Positions 56,727 to 64,000 of a stretch of 64,000 bases of DNA are shown piece by piece. The stretch is from Comamonas odontotermitis. Lineage in GTDB: Bacteria > Pseudomonadota > Gammaproteobacteria > Burkholderiales > Burkholderiaceae_C. A program made the position numbers and the translations under genes. The number at the start of each line of letters is the position of its first letter. The first letter of the stretch is position 1. Where the stretch lies: positions 1 to 64,000 of the forward strand of contig NZ_JACHKZ010000010.1 in assembly GCF_014207855.1 (NCBI RefSeq), read 5' to 3'. The notes under the pieces are model-generated. The model was not told the origin of the DNA. It searched no databases and saw nothing but the letters and a program-made list of their open reading frames with translations.

Positions 56727-59330
56727 TCATGGGTGTGCCGCCAGGGCCCACAGCAGCTCTGTCTCGATGGCAATCTGGCTCACATTGTTCTGCAACTCGG
56801 GGCCCTGCAGCAGAAAGCTATCTTCCACCCGCTCTCCCAGGGTGCTGATCTTGGCCAGTTCCACGCTCAGCTGGTGGCGGGCCAGGACGCGGGCCACGGT
56901 ATACAAAAGGCCTGCGCGATCGGCGGCAGAAATGGACAGCAGCCAGCGCTGGCCTTTGTCGTCAGGCCGCAGCAGTACGCGCGGCGCAACCGGAAAGCTT
57001 TTGACGCGGCGCGAAACGCGGCGCTGTACCGGCTCGGGCAGGGGCTTGGCTTCCGCCAGCGTGCGGCTCAGCTCGCTCTCCACCAGATTGATCAGCTCTC
57101 GGTAGCTTTGCGGAGCATTGGTGGCAATTACCTGGAAGGTGTCGAGTGCGTAGCGGTTGAGGGCCGTGTGCACCCGGGCATCGAGGATCGAGAAACCGGC
57201 ACGGTCGAAGTAACCACAGATGCGGGCAAACAGGTCGGGCTGGTCGGGCGTATACACCATGACCTGCAGGCCCTCACCCGCGAGCGACTGGCGGGCGCGC
57301 ACGATGGGTGTGCTGCTCCCCACCTGACGCGAGAGGTGGCGGGTGTGCCAGGCAATGTCGGCAGCCTCCTGCCGCATGAAGTAGTCCACCCCTAGGGTGT
57401 CCCACAGGGTTTTGTGCGATTCGTGCGGCTGGGCCGAGAGCGCGAGCATCACCAGTGCTTCGCGCTTGCGGATTTCCGCCTGTGCCGCCAGATCGGGCGC
57501 CCGCCCGCCCAGCATGCGCAACGTGGCGCGGTACAGGTCTTCCAGCAGTTTGCCTTTCCAGCCGTTCCACACCTTGGGGCTGGTGCCGCGGATATCCGCC
57601 ACTGTCAGCAGGTAGAGAGCCGTGAGGTAGCGCTCGTTGTGCACACGCTGGGCAAAGGCTGCAATCACTTCGGGATCGGACGTATCTTGCTTCTGCGCCA
57701 CCTGGCTCATGGTGAGGTGCTCGCGCACCAGAAATTCCACCAGCAGGGCGTCTTCTTTCGCAACCCGGTGGTCGCGGCAGAAGCGCTTGACTTCGGCGGC
57801 GCCAATTTCCGAGTGATCGCCGCCGCGTCCCTTGCCGATGTCATGAAAGAGCGCTGCAAGGTACAGAATCCACGGCTTGTCCCAGCCTGCGGCCAGTTGT
57901 GAGCAATATGGATATTCATGGGCATGTTCGGCCATGAAGAAGCGCCGTACGTTGCGCAGCACCATCAGAATGTGCTGATCGACCGTGTAAACGTGGAACA
58001 GGTCGTGCTGCATTTGTCCCACGATGCGGCGGAAGGGCCACAGGTAGCGGCCGAGCACGGAGGTCTGGTTCATCAGACGCATCGCATGGGTGATGCCTTG
58101 CGGCTGCTGCAGGATCTGCATGAAGGTGGCGCGGTTGACAGGATCCCTGCGAAAGCTGGCAGTCATTACCCGGCGCGCATGGTAGAGCGCTCGGAAAGTG
58201 CGGGCCGACAGGTCGGTGAGGCCCGGCTCTGTTTCGTACAGCAGGAAAGTGCGCAGAATGGCGTGCGGGTTGCGCAGGTACACCTCGTCATCGGCCACTT
58301 CAATGAGTCCGGCCTTTTCGTAAAACTCGTCGTCGATGCGGCGCAGCGAGTGGCTGGCTGGGTGCAGGCGCTCGTCGATGTTGAGCAGCAGAATCTGCGT
58401 GAGTTGCGCCACGGCCTTGGCGGCCCAGTAGTAGCGCTTCATCAGCTCCTCACTGGCGCGCTTGGGGAAGCGGTGTCCGACCGGTGTTTCCGTCTTGAAG
58501 CCGAAGGATTCGGCCACCGGTGTTTGCAGGTCGAACACCAGACGGTCTTCGCGCCGCCGGGCCACAATGTGCAGTCGTGCGCGGATGAGGCAGATCAGGT
58601 CTTCATTGCGCTTCAGGTTGCGCACTTCGTAGACGGTAGCCAGGCCCTTGGCTGCCAGCGCCTTCCAGCTGTCGCCCAGACCCGTGGCGCGGCCCAGCCA
58701 GATGATGGTCTGCAGATCGCGCAGGCCGCCGGGTGATTCCTTGCAGTTGGGCTCCAGGGAGTAGGCGGTATTTTCGTACTTGTTGTGGCGCTGCTGCATC
58801 TCCAGCACCTTGGCCACCACAAAGGCGTCTGGGCTGATGGCCTGGTCCAGCGCTCCCTGGAATTGCCGGTACAACGGCGCAGAACCGGTGATGCGGCGCG
58901 ACTCCAGCATGGCTGTCTGTACGGTGACATCGGCCCTGGCTTCTGTGATGCATTGCACGATGGTGCGCACGCTGGAGCCGATTTCCAGCCCGGCGTCCCA
59001 GCACGAGCCGATGAAATGCTCGATTCTGGTGCGCAAGGGCGCGTCGTGCTCCAGATCGGTGCCGTCGGGCAGCAGCACCAGTACATCGATGTCGGAGTGG
59101 GGAAACAGTTTGCCCCGGCCAAAGCCACCTACGGCGACCAGACTGAGCTGGTCAGGCAGTTCGGCCAGATGCCACAGGTCGCGCAGCAGTCCATCAGCCA
59201 GGGTGGACAGCTTGCGCAACTGCGTCTGAATGCCGCGCGTACTGCTGCCCCCAGCCATGATGGCCTCGAACAAGGTGGCGCGCCGGGCCTGGTACTGCTC
59301 ACGCAGCTGCGGAATGCGGGGATCGTTCAT
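56727..59330 (-). CDS. glnD: [Protein-PII] uridylyltransferase/uridylyl-removing enzyme
   Basis: This 867-residue bifunctional nitrogen sensor modifies PII (GlnB, 34378-34716). The N-terminal nucleotidyltransferase is at about 65-85 ([20 protein letters not shown]). The HD phosphohydrolase that removes UMP is in the middle ([20 protein letters not shown]), and two C-terminal ACT domains for glutamine sensing end the protein (about 690-770 and 800-867). The length is normal. It is convergent with def. Confidence 0.97.
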   Translation of the reverse strand: MNDPRIPQLREQYQARRATLFEAIMAGGSSTRGIQTQLRKLSTLADGLLRDLWHLAELPDQLSLVAVGGFGRGKLFPHSDIDVLVLLPDGTDLEHDAPLRTRIEHFIGSCWDAGLEIGSSVRTIVQCITEARADVTVQTAMLESRRITGSAPLYRQFQGALDQAISPDAFVVAKVLEMQQRHNKYENTAYSLEPNCKESPGGLRDLQTIIWLGRATGLGDSWKALAAKGLATVYEVRNLKRNEDLICLIRARLHIVARRREDRLVFDLQTPVAESFGFKTETPVGHRFPKRASEELMKRYYWAAKAVAQLTQILLLNIDERLHPASHSLRRIDDEFYEKAGLIEVADDEVYLRNPHAILRTFLLYETEPGLTDLSARTFRALYHARRVMTASFRRDPVNRATFMQILQQPQGITHAMRLMNQTSVLGRYLWPFRRIVGQMQHDLFHVYTVDQHILMVLRNVRRFFMAEHAHEYPYCSQLAAGWDKPWILYLAALFHDIGKGRGGDHSEIGAAEVKRFCRDHRVAKEDALLVEFLVREHLTMSQVAQKQDTSDPEVIAAFAQRVHNERYLTALYLLTVADIRGTSPKVWNGWKGKLLEDLYRATLRMLGGRAPDLAAQAEIRKREALVMLALSAQPHESHKTLWDTLGVDYFMRQEAADIAWHTRHLSRQVGSSTPIVRARQSLAGEGLQVMVYTPDQPDLFARICGYFDRAGFSILDARVHTALNRYALDTFQVIATNAPQSYRELINLVESELSRTLAEAKPLPEPVQRRVSRRVKSFPVAPRVLLRPDDKGQRWLLSISAADRAGLLYTVARVLARHQLSVELAKISTLGERVEDSFLLQGPELQNNVSQIAIETELLWALAAHP

Positions 59331-59440
59331 GGGTGCAAGTCAAAGCGGTCCATGGCAGTGTGCCATAGCGGAAAACCAATGATTCCCATAAGCATGTGCT
59401 GTGCCAGCCTTCATCTCGGGCAGCCAGAATCCATGCAAAG

Positions 59441-59471
59441 AAAAAGGCGGCATGCTGTGCGCAGTGCCGCC
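59441..59471 (-). terminator. map: Rho-independent terminator of map
   Basis: On the minus strand GGCGGCA and TGCCGCC pair around a 12-base loop, followed by TTTTTCTTTG, 24 bp after the map stop. Confidence 0.8.
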
Positions 59472-59494
59472 TGGGTGAGCGCAGAGCTAACGGC

Positions 59495-60310
59495 TCAGCA
59501 CTTGGTGGTCTTGACGAAGTCGGGCAGGGCAGGGGAGCCGTCTGACAGGGTCAGCACTTCGTAGCCGGTGTCGGTCACCAGCACTTCCACTTCCCACTGG
59601 GCAGACAGACTGTGGTCCTTGGTGATCACGGTCCAGCCGTCGTTGCCCAGATCCTTGATGTCCTTCTTGCCGAGGTTGAGCATGGGCTCGATCGTGAAGA
59701 TCATGCCGGTCTTCAGCTCCACGCCTGTACCTGGGCGGCCATAGTGCAGCACCTGGGGTTCGTCGTGGAAGACTTTGCCGATGCCGTGGCCGCAGTATTC
59801 GCGCACGACCGACAGGCCGTGGCCTTCCGCAAATTTCTGGATGGCGTGGCCGATATCGCCCAGATGCGCTCCGTTCTTGACCTGCACGATACCGTGCCAC
59901 ATGGCCTCGAAGGTGAGCTGGCACAGGCGTTTGCCAGCAATGGTGCCTTCACCGATGATGAACATGCGGCTGTTGTCGCCAAAGTAGCCTTCTGGCGTGA
60001 TGATGGTCACGTCCACGTTGACAATATCGCCCTTCTTGAGAGGCTTGTCATTGGGAATGCCGTGGCATACCACATGGTTGACCGAGGTGCAGACGTAGGC
60101 CGGGTACGGCGTCATGCCCGGGGGCTGGTAGCCCAGGCAGGCGGATTTGGTGCCTTGCTTTTCCATGGCTTCGGCGCACAGCAGGTCGATCTGCTTGGTG
60201 GTGATGCCAGGTTGGATGTGTGGGGTGATGTAGTCCAAAACCTCCGAGGCCAGGCGGCCCGCGATGCGCATCTGCGCAATGTCTTCTTCGGTATTGATTT
60301 TGATGGTCAT
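59495..60310 (-). CDS. map: Methionine aminopeptidase type I
   Basis: This 271-residue metalloprotease removes the initiator Met after deformylation. Type I landmarks are MRIAGRLASEVLDYITPHIQ, YPAYVCTSVNHVVCHGIPND, VNVDVTIITPEGYFGDNSRM (two Asp metal ligands), REYCGHGIGKVFHDEPQVLH (His) and TGMIFTIEPML (Glu). It is on the opposite strand from purL, with a 180-bp divergent region. Confidence 0.97.
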   Translation of the reverse strand: MTIKINTEEDIAQMRIAGRLASEVLDYITPHIQPGITTKQIDLLCAEAMEKQGTKSACLGYQPPGMTPYPAYVCTSVNHVVCHGIPNDKPLKKGDIVNVDVTIITPEGYFGDNSRMFIIGEGTIAGKRLCQLTFEAMWHGIVQVKNGAHLGDIGHAIQKFAEGHGLSVVREYCGHGIGKVFHDEPQVLHYGRPGTGVELKTGMIFTIEPMLNLGKKDIKDLGNDGWTVITKDHSLSAQWEVEVLVTDTGYEVLTLSDGSPALPDFVKTTKC

Positions 60311-60490
60311 AGCCCATGATTATCCCACTGCACCTATTGGCCTGTTGACCATGCGGCTACGTACCCTCTCAACGCACAGTAAAATCCCGGGTTAACCCCG
60401 CCCTTGCCTCTGTTGCCGCAGCCAGCCTGCAGTGCGAGCAAGGCGCATGTGTGCTTTCCTCCATCCTCCTAGTCCCACATAGGCTGCCAC

Positions 60491-63400
60491 GTGACACTGC
60501 ACCTGACCCAGCTAGCCGGCGGTAACGCCCTGAGCTCCTTCCGCGCCCAACAACTGCTGACCGCATTGACGGCGATCCATCCAAAAATAACGGGCATTGC
60601 TGCCCGTTTTGTACATCTGGTGGCCACCAACCAGCCTTTGGCTGGTGCCGATGCGCAGCGCGTGGCGGCCCTGCTGACCTATGGCGATCCCTATGCAGGC
60701 AATGACGAAGGCGCTGCCTTTGTTGTTACGCCGCGCCTGGGCACGATCTCGCCCTGGGCGTCGAAGGCGACCGATATCGCACGCAACTGCGGTCTGGATG
60801 TGTTCCGCGTGGAGCGCATCACCGAATACCGGGTCAGCCTGAAGTCCGGTTTGCTGGGCGGAACGCCGGAGCTGAGCGCAGAGCAATCTGCCCAGATCGC
60901 CGCGCTGCTGCACGATCGCATGACGGAGTCGGTTTTTGCCACTCGCGCCGAGGCCGAGCAGCTGTTTTCTGCGCTGCAGGCGCAGCCCATGGAATTTGTG
61001 GATGTGCTGGCCGGAGGCAGCGCCGCACTGGAAGCTGCCAACAAGCAATGGGGCTTGGCCTTGGCCGATGACGAAATCGAATACCTGGTCAAGGCCTTCA
61101 ATGGCCTGGGGCGCAACCCTACCGATGTGGAGCTGATGATGTTCGCCCAGGCGAACTCCGAGCACTGCCGCCACAAGATCTTCAACGCCAACTTCACCAT
61201 CGATGGTGTGGCTCAGGAGAAGTCGCTCTTTGGCATGATCCGCAACACCGAGCAGGTCTCGCCCCAGCACACCATCGTGGCCTACGCCGACAATGCCTCC
61301 ATCATGGAAGGCCATGCTGTCGAGCGATTTGTAGCGAAATTCGATGCTGGTGCTGGTTCTGAGAGCGCACCAAGCTATCAAAAAAAGAGCGCTACCAACC
61401 ATGTGCTGATGAAGGTGGAAACGCACAACCACCCGACGGCCATCTCTCCCTTCCCGGGCGCATCGACCGGTGCGGGCGGCGAGATCCGCGACGAAGGCGC
61501 CACCGGCCGTGGCTCCAAGCCCAAGGCGGGCTTGACCGGTTTTACCGTCTCCAAGCTCTGGGGCAGCGAAGTGGGCAAGCCCGAGCACATTGCCAGTCCG
61601 TTGCAGATCATGATCGAAGGCCCGCTGGGTGGCGCTGCATTCAACAACGAGTTCGGTCGTCCCAACCTGACGGGTTATTTCCGCGAGTACGAGCAGCAGG
61701 TGGGTGACATCACCCGCGGCTACCACAAGCCCATCATGATTGCGGGCGGTCTGGGCATCATCGATTCCGAGCTGACCAAGAAGATCGAATTTCCCGCCGG
61801 CACGCTGCTGATCCAACTGGGCGGCCCCGGCATGCGCATCGGCATGGGTGGTGGCGCGGCCAGCTCCATGGCGAGCGGCACGAATGCCGCCGAGCTGGAT
61901 TTTGATTCGGTGCAGCGTGGCAACCCCGAGATCGAGCGCCGCGCGCAGGAAGTCATCAACCATTGCTGGCAGCAAGGTGCGGGCAACCCGGTCCTCGCCA
62001 TCCACGACGTGGGGGCTGGCGGCTTGTCCAATGCCTTCCCTGAACTGACCAACGATGCGGGCCGTGGCGCGCGCTTTGACCTGCGCGCCGTCAAGCTGGA
62101 GGAATCTGGCCTCGCTCCCAAGGAAATCTGGTCCAACGAGAGCCAGGAACGCTACGTGCTGGCCATCGCACCCGAATCGTTGGCGCAGTTCACGGCGTTC
62201 TGTGAACGCGAGCGTTGCCCGTTTGCCGTGATCGGCACTGCCACCGGCGAGCGCCAACTGGTGCTGGAGGACACGGCTGTTGCTTCGGGCGACCAGAAGT
62301 TCCCCGTGGACATGCCCATGGACGTACTGCTGGGCAAGCCTCCCAAGATGCACAAGGATGTGACCACCGTCACGCGTGAGTTGCCTGCCATCGACCTGAC
62401 CGGCGTGCCGCTGGAGAAGGCGGTGATCGATGTGCTGGCCCACCCCACCGTGGCTTCCAAACGCTTCCTGATCACCATTGGTGACCGTACAGTGGGTGGC
62501 CTCACCCACCGCGACCAGATGGTTGGCCCCTGGCAGGTGCCCGTGGCCGATGTGGCCGTGACCCTGGCGGACTACAAGGGCTTTGCCGGTGAAGCCATGG
62601 CCATGGGCGAGCGTACGCCGCTGGCTGCCATTAACGCCCCCGCCTCGGGCCGCATGGCCGTGGCAGAAGCCATCACCAACATGCTGGCTGCGCCCATTGC
62701 GCTCTCCAAGGTCAAGATGTCGGCCAACTGGATGGCTGCCTGCGGCGAAGCAGGCGAAGACGCCGCGCTGTATGCAACGGTCAAGGCCGTGGGTATGGAG
62801 CTGTGCCCGCAGTTGAACATCTCCATTCCCGTGGGCAAGGACTCGCTATCCATGCGCACGCAGTGGAGCGAGGGTGGCCGGGTGAAGAAGGTCACCTCGC
62901 CTGTGAGCCTGATCATCACCGGCTTTGCATCCATTGACGATGTGCGCAGTACCTTCACGCCCCAGTTGGATGCCCACGAAGAAGACAGCACGCTCGTGCT
63001 GGTGGACCTGGGCCGGGGCAAGATGCGCATGGGCGGCTCCATTCTGGGCCAGGTGTTGGGCCAGAGCGGCAATGAGACCCCTGATCTCGACGATGCCAAG
63101 GACCTGATTGCACTGGTTGATGCCGTGAACACGCTGCGCGCCAAAGGCCAGATCCTGGCCTACCACGACAAGGGTGATGGTGGCCTGCTGGCCACGGTGG
63201 CCGAAATGGCATTTGCCGGCCATATAGGTGTGGCGCTGAACGTGGATATGCTGGTTACTGAAGGAGATGGTATCTCCGACAGCCGCATGGACAGCGGCGA
63301 AGGCAAGAACTGGGGCGCCCAGGTGTCGGGCCGCCGCGAAGACCTGACGCTGCGCGCGCTCTTCAACGAGGAACTGGGCGCCGTGCTGCAGATTCGCACC

Positions 63401-64000
63401 AGCGACCGCGACGAGGTTCTGCAGATTCTGCGCGAACATGGCCTGGCTACCTGCAGCCACATCATCGGCAAGACCCGGCCCGAGTCGTCTTCCGTGGACA
63501 TGGGCAAGGGCGAACTGCAGGTCTGGCGCGACGCGAAAAAGGTGTTTGGCGCGACGCTCTCCGATCTGCACCAGGTCTGGGACGCAGTGAGCTGGAAGAT
63601 TGCCCAGCAGCGCGACAATCCCGCCTGCGCCGACAGCGAACATGCTGCAGCCGGTGAACCTGCCGACCCAGGCATGCACGTTCAGCTTTCGTTCGATCCG
63701 CAGGACAACGTGGCCGCACCTTTCCTCAACGTGGCGGCCAAGCCTCGCGTGGCGGTGCTGCGCGAGCAGGGCGTGAACTCGCATGTGGAAATGGCCTATG
63801 CATTTGCCGAGGCAGGATTTGATGCAGTGGACGTGCACATGACGGACCTGCAGACCGGCCGCGCACAGCTCAAGGACTTTGCGGGCGTGGTGGCCTGCGG
63901 CGGCTTCAGCTATGGCGACACCCTGGGTGCCGGTATTGGCTGGGCACGCTCCATCACCTTCAACGATCGCCTGTCCGAACAGTTCCAGCAGTTCTTCGGC
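60491..64000 (+). CDS. purL: Phosphoribosylformylglycinamidine synthase (partial, 3' end beyond window)
   Basis: The large PurL catalyses ATP- and glutamine-dependent conversion of FGAR to FGAM in purine synthesis. Translation starts at the GTG at 60491 ([18 protein letters not shown]) and stays open for 1170 codons to the window edge, out of about 1300-1340 expected. The synthetase core is present ([20 protein letters not shown], then [18 protein letters not shown]). The start of the glutaminase domain is visible ([15 protein letters not shown]) but its catalytic Cys lies outside the window. A short insertion before VLMKVE is encoded by a dispersed-repeat copy. Confidence 0.96.
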   Translation, partial: MTLHLTQLAGGNALSSFRAQQLLTALTAIHPKITGIAARFVHLVATNQPLAGADAQRVAALLTYGDPYAGNDEGAAFVVTPRLGTISPWASKATDIARNCGLDVFRVERITEYRVSLKSGLLGGTPELSAEQSAQIAALLHDRMTESVFATRAEAEQLFSALQAQPMEFVDVLAGGSAALEAANKQWGLALADDEIEYLVKAFNGLGRNPTDVELMMFAQANSEHCRHKIFNANFTIDGVAQEKSLFGMIRNTEQVSPQHTIVAYADNASIMEGHAVERFVAKFDAGAGSESAPSYQKKSATNHVLMKVETHNHPTAISPFPGASTGAGGEIRDEGATGRGSKPKAGLTGFTVSKLWGSEVGKPEHIASPLQIMIEGPLGGAAFNNEFGRPNLTGYFREYEQQVGDITRGYHKPIMIAGGLGIIDSELTKKIEFPAGTLLIQLGGPGMRIGMGGGAASSMASGTNAAELDFDSVQRGNPEIERRAQEVINHCWQQGAGNPVLAIHDVGAGGLSNAFPELTNDAGRGARFDLRAVKLEESGLAPKEIWSNESQERYVLAIAPESLAQFTAFCERERCPFAVIGTATGERQLVLEDTAVASGDQKFPVDMPMDVLLGKPPKMHKDVTTVTRELPAIDLTGVPLEKAVIDVLAHPTVASKRFLITIGDRTVGGLTHRDQMVGPWQVPVADVAVTLADYKGFAGEAMAMGERTPLAAINAPASGRMAVAEAITNMLAAPIALSKVKMSANWMAACGEAGEDAALYATVKAVGMELCPQLNISIPVGKDSLSMRTQWSEGGRVKKVTSPVSLIITGFASIDDVRSTFTPQLDAHEEDSTLVLVDLGRGKMRMGGSILGQVLGQSGNETPDLDDAKDLIALVDAVNTLRAKGQILAYHDKGDGGLLATVAEMAFAGHIGVALNVDMLVTEGDGISDSRMDSGEGKNWGAQVSGRREDLTLRALFNEELGAVLQIRTSDRDEVLQILREHGLATCSHIIGKTRPESSSVDMGKGELQVWRDAKKVFGATLSDLHQVWDAVSWKIAQQRDNPACADSEHAAAGEPADPGMHVQLSFDPQDNVAAPFLNVAAKPRVAVLREQGVNSHVEMAYAFAEAGFDAVDVHMTDLQTGRAQLKDFAGVVACGGFSYGDTLGAGIGWARSITFNDRLSEQFQQFFG
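61362..61395 (-). repeat. Dispersed-repeat copy inside purL coding sequence
   Basis: On the minus strand the segment reads AGCGCTCTTTTTTTGATAGC, then TTGGTGCGCTCTC. CTATCAAAAAAA (61375-61386) is the exact reverse complement of TTTTTTTGATAG at 7362-7373. It is translated in PurL as part of [11 protein letters not shown], a loop that looks about seven residues longer than in E. coli PurL as I recall it. Confidence 0.55.

Noticed and set aside
60512-62509. A 665-codon minus-strand frame over purL
   Set aside because: It is antisense to the strongly conserved PurL coding sequence.

Overview
The window is a stretch of ordinary, gene-dense chromosome from a beta-proteobacterium of the Burkholderiales. 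It is most likely a member of the Comamonadaceae close to Comamonas, Delftia or Acidovorax. This rests on recalled family gene orders (exbB-exbD-lpxK-Trm112-kdsB-adk, nadE-glnB, ilvBNC-pssA-leuA, aat-bpt), Bug-type solute receptors, and a dispersed AGCGCT/GATAGC repeat. GC content is high by eye. I see no prophage, insertion sequence, CRISPR array or rRNA operon.

Layout. 1-11.1 kb is accessory: a broken TauE/SafE-like permease, an AraC regulator, a siderophore-interacting flavoprotein divergent from a TetR regulator, small stress or hypothetical genes, a striking hexapeptide-repeat protein, a thioesterase and two crotonase genes around a Bug receptor. 11.2-19.3 kb holds lexA with two SOS boxes facing an asparaginase, adk, kdsB, a gene split by a 38-bp tandem duplication, and the Trm112-lpxK-exbD-exbB cluster. 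19.8-29.4 kb holds xseA, sodB, a LysR/aldo-keto reductase pair, arfB, and two unrelated NADP isocitrate dehydrogenases on either side of a DUF192 gene. 29.6-42.1 kb holds CsbD, a FemAB/GNAT-like protein, threonine aldolase, nadE-glnB, an XRE-cupin regulator facing an ornithine-cyclodeaminase-like gene and an MHS transporter, dgkA-LOG, and an ECF sigma operon. 42.4-51.1 kb is the branched-chain amino acid block: ilvB, ilvN, a small membrane protein, ilvC, pssA, then two different leuA genes, the first behind an apparent leucine attenuator. 51.2-64 kb holds a D-Ala-D-Ala peptidase, an IclR regulator, the aat-bpt N-degron pair, four tandem tRNA-Asn genes, def, glnD, map and the start of purL.

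How genes work together: ilvBNC and leuA make valine, leucine and isoleucine precursors; glnB and glnD form the PII nitrogen-sensing couple; aat and bpt label proteins for ClpS/ClpAP degradation; def and map trim nascent N-termini; exbBD, kdsB and lpxK serve the outer membrane.

The best second-look items are the leu leader/attenuator, the 38-bp duplication that splits one gene into two ORFs joined by an ATGA overlap, the 29-fold hexapeptide beta-helix protein, the shared SOS-box region, and dispersed repeats that have entered coding sequences. No clearly new multi-gene system is visible.
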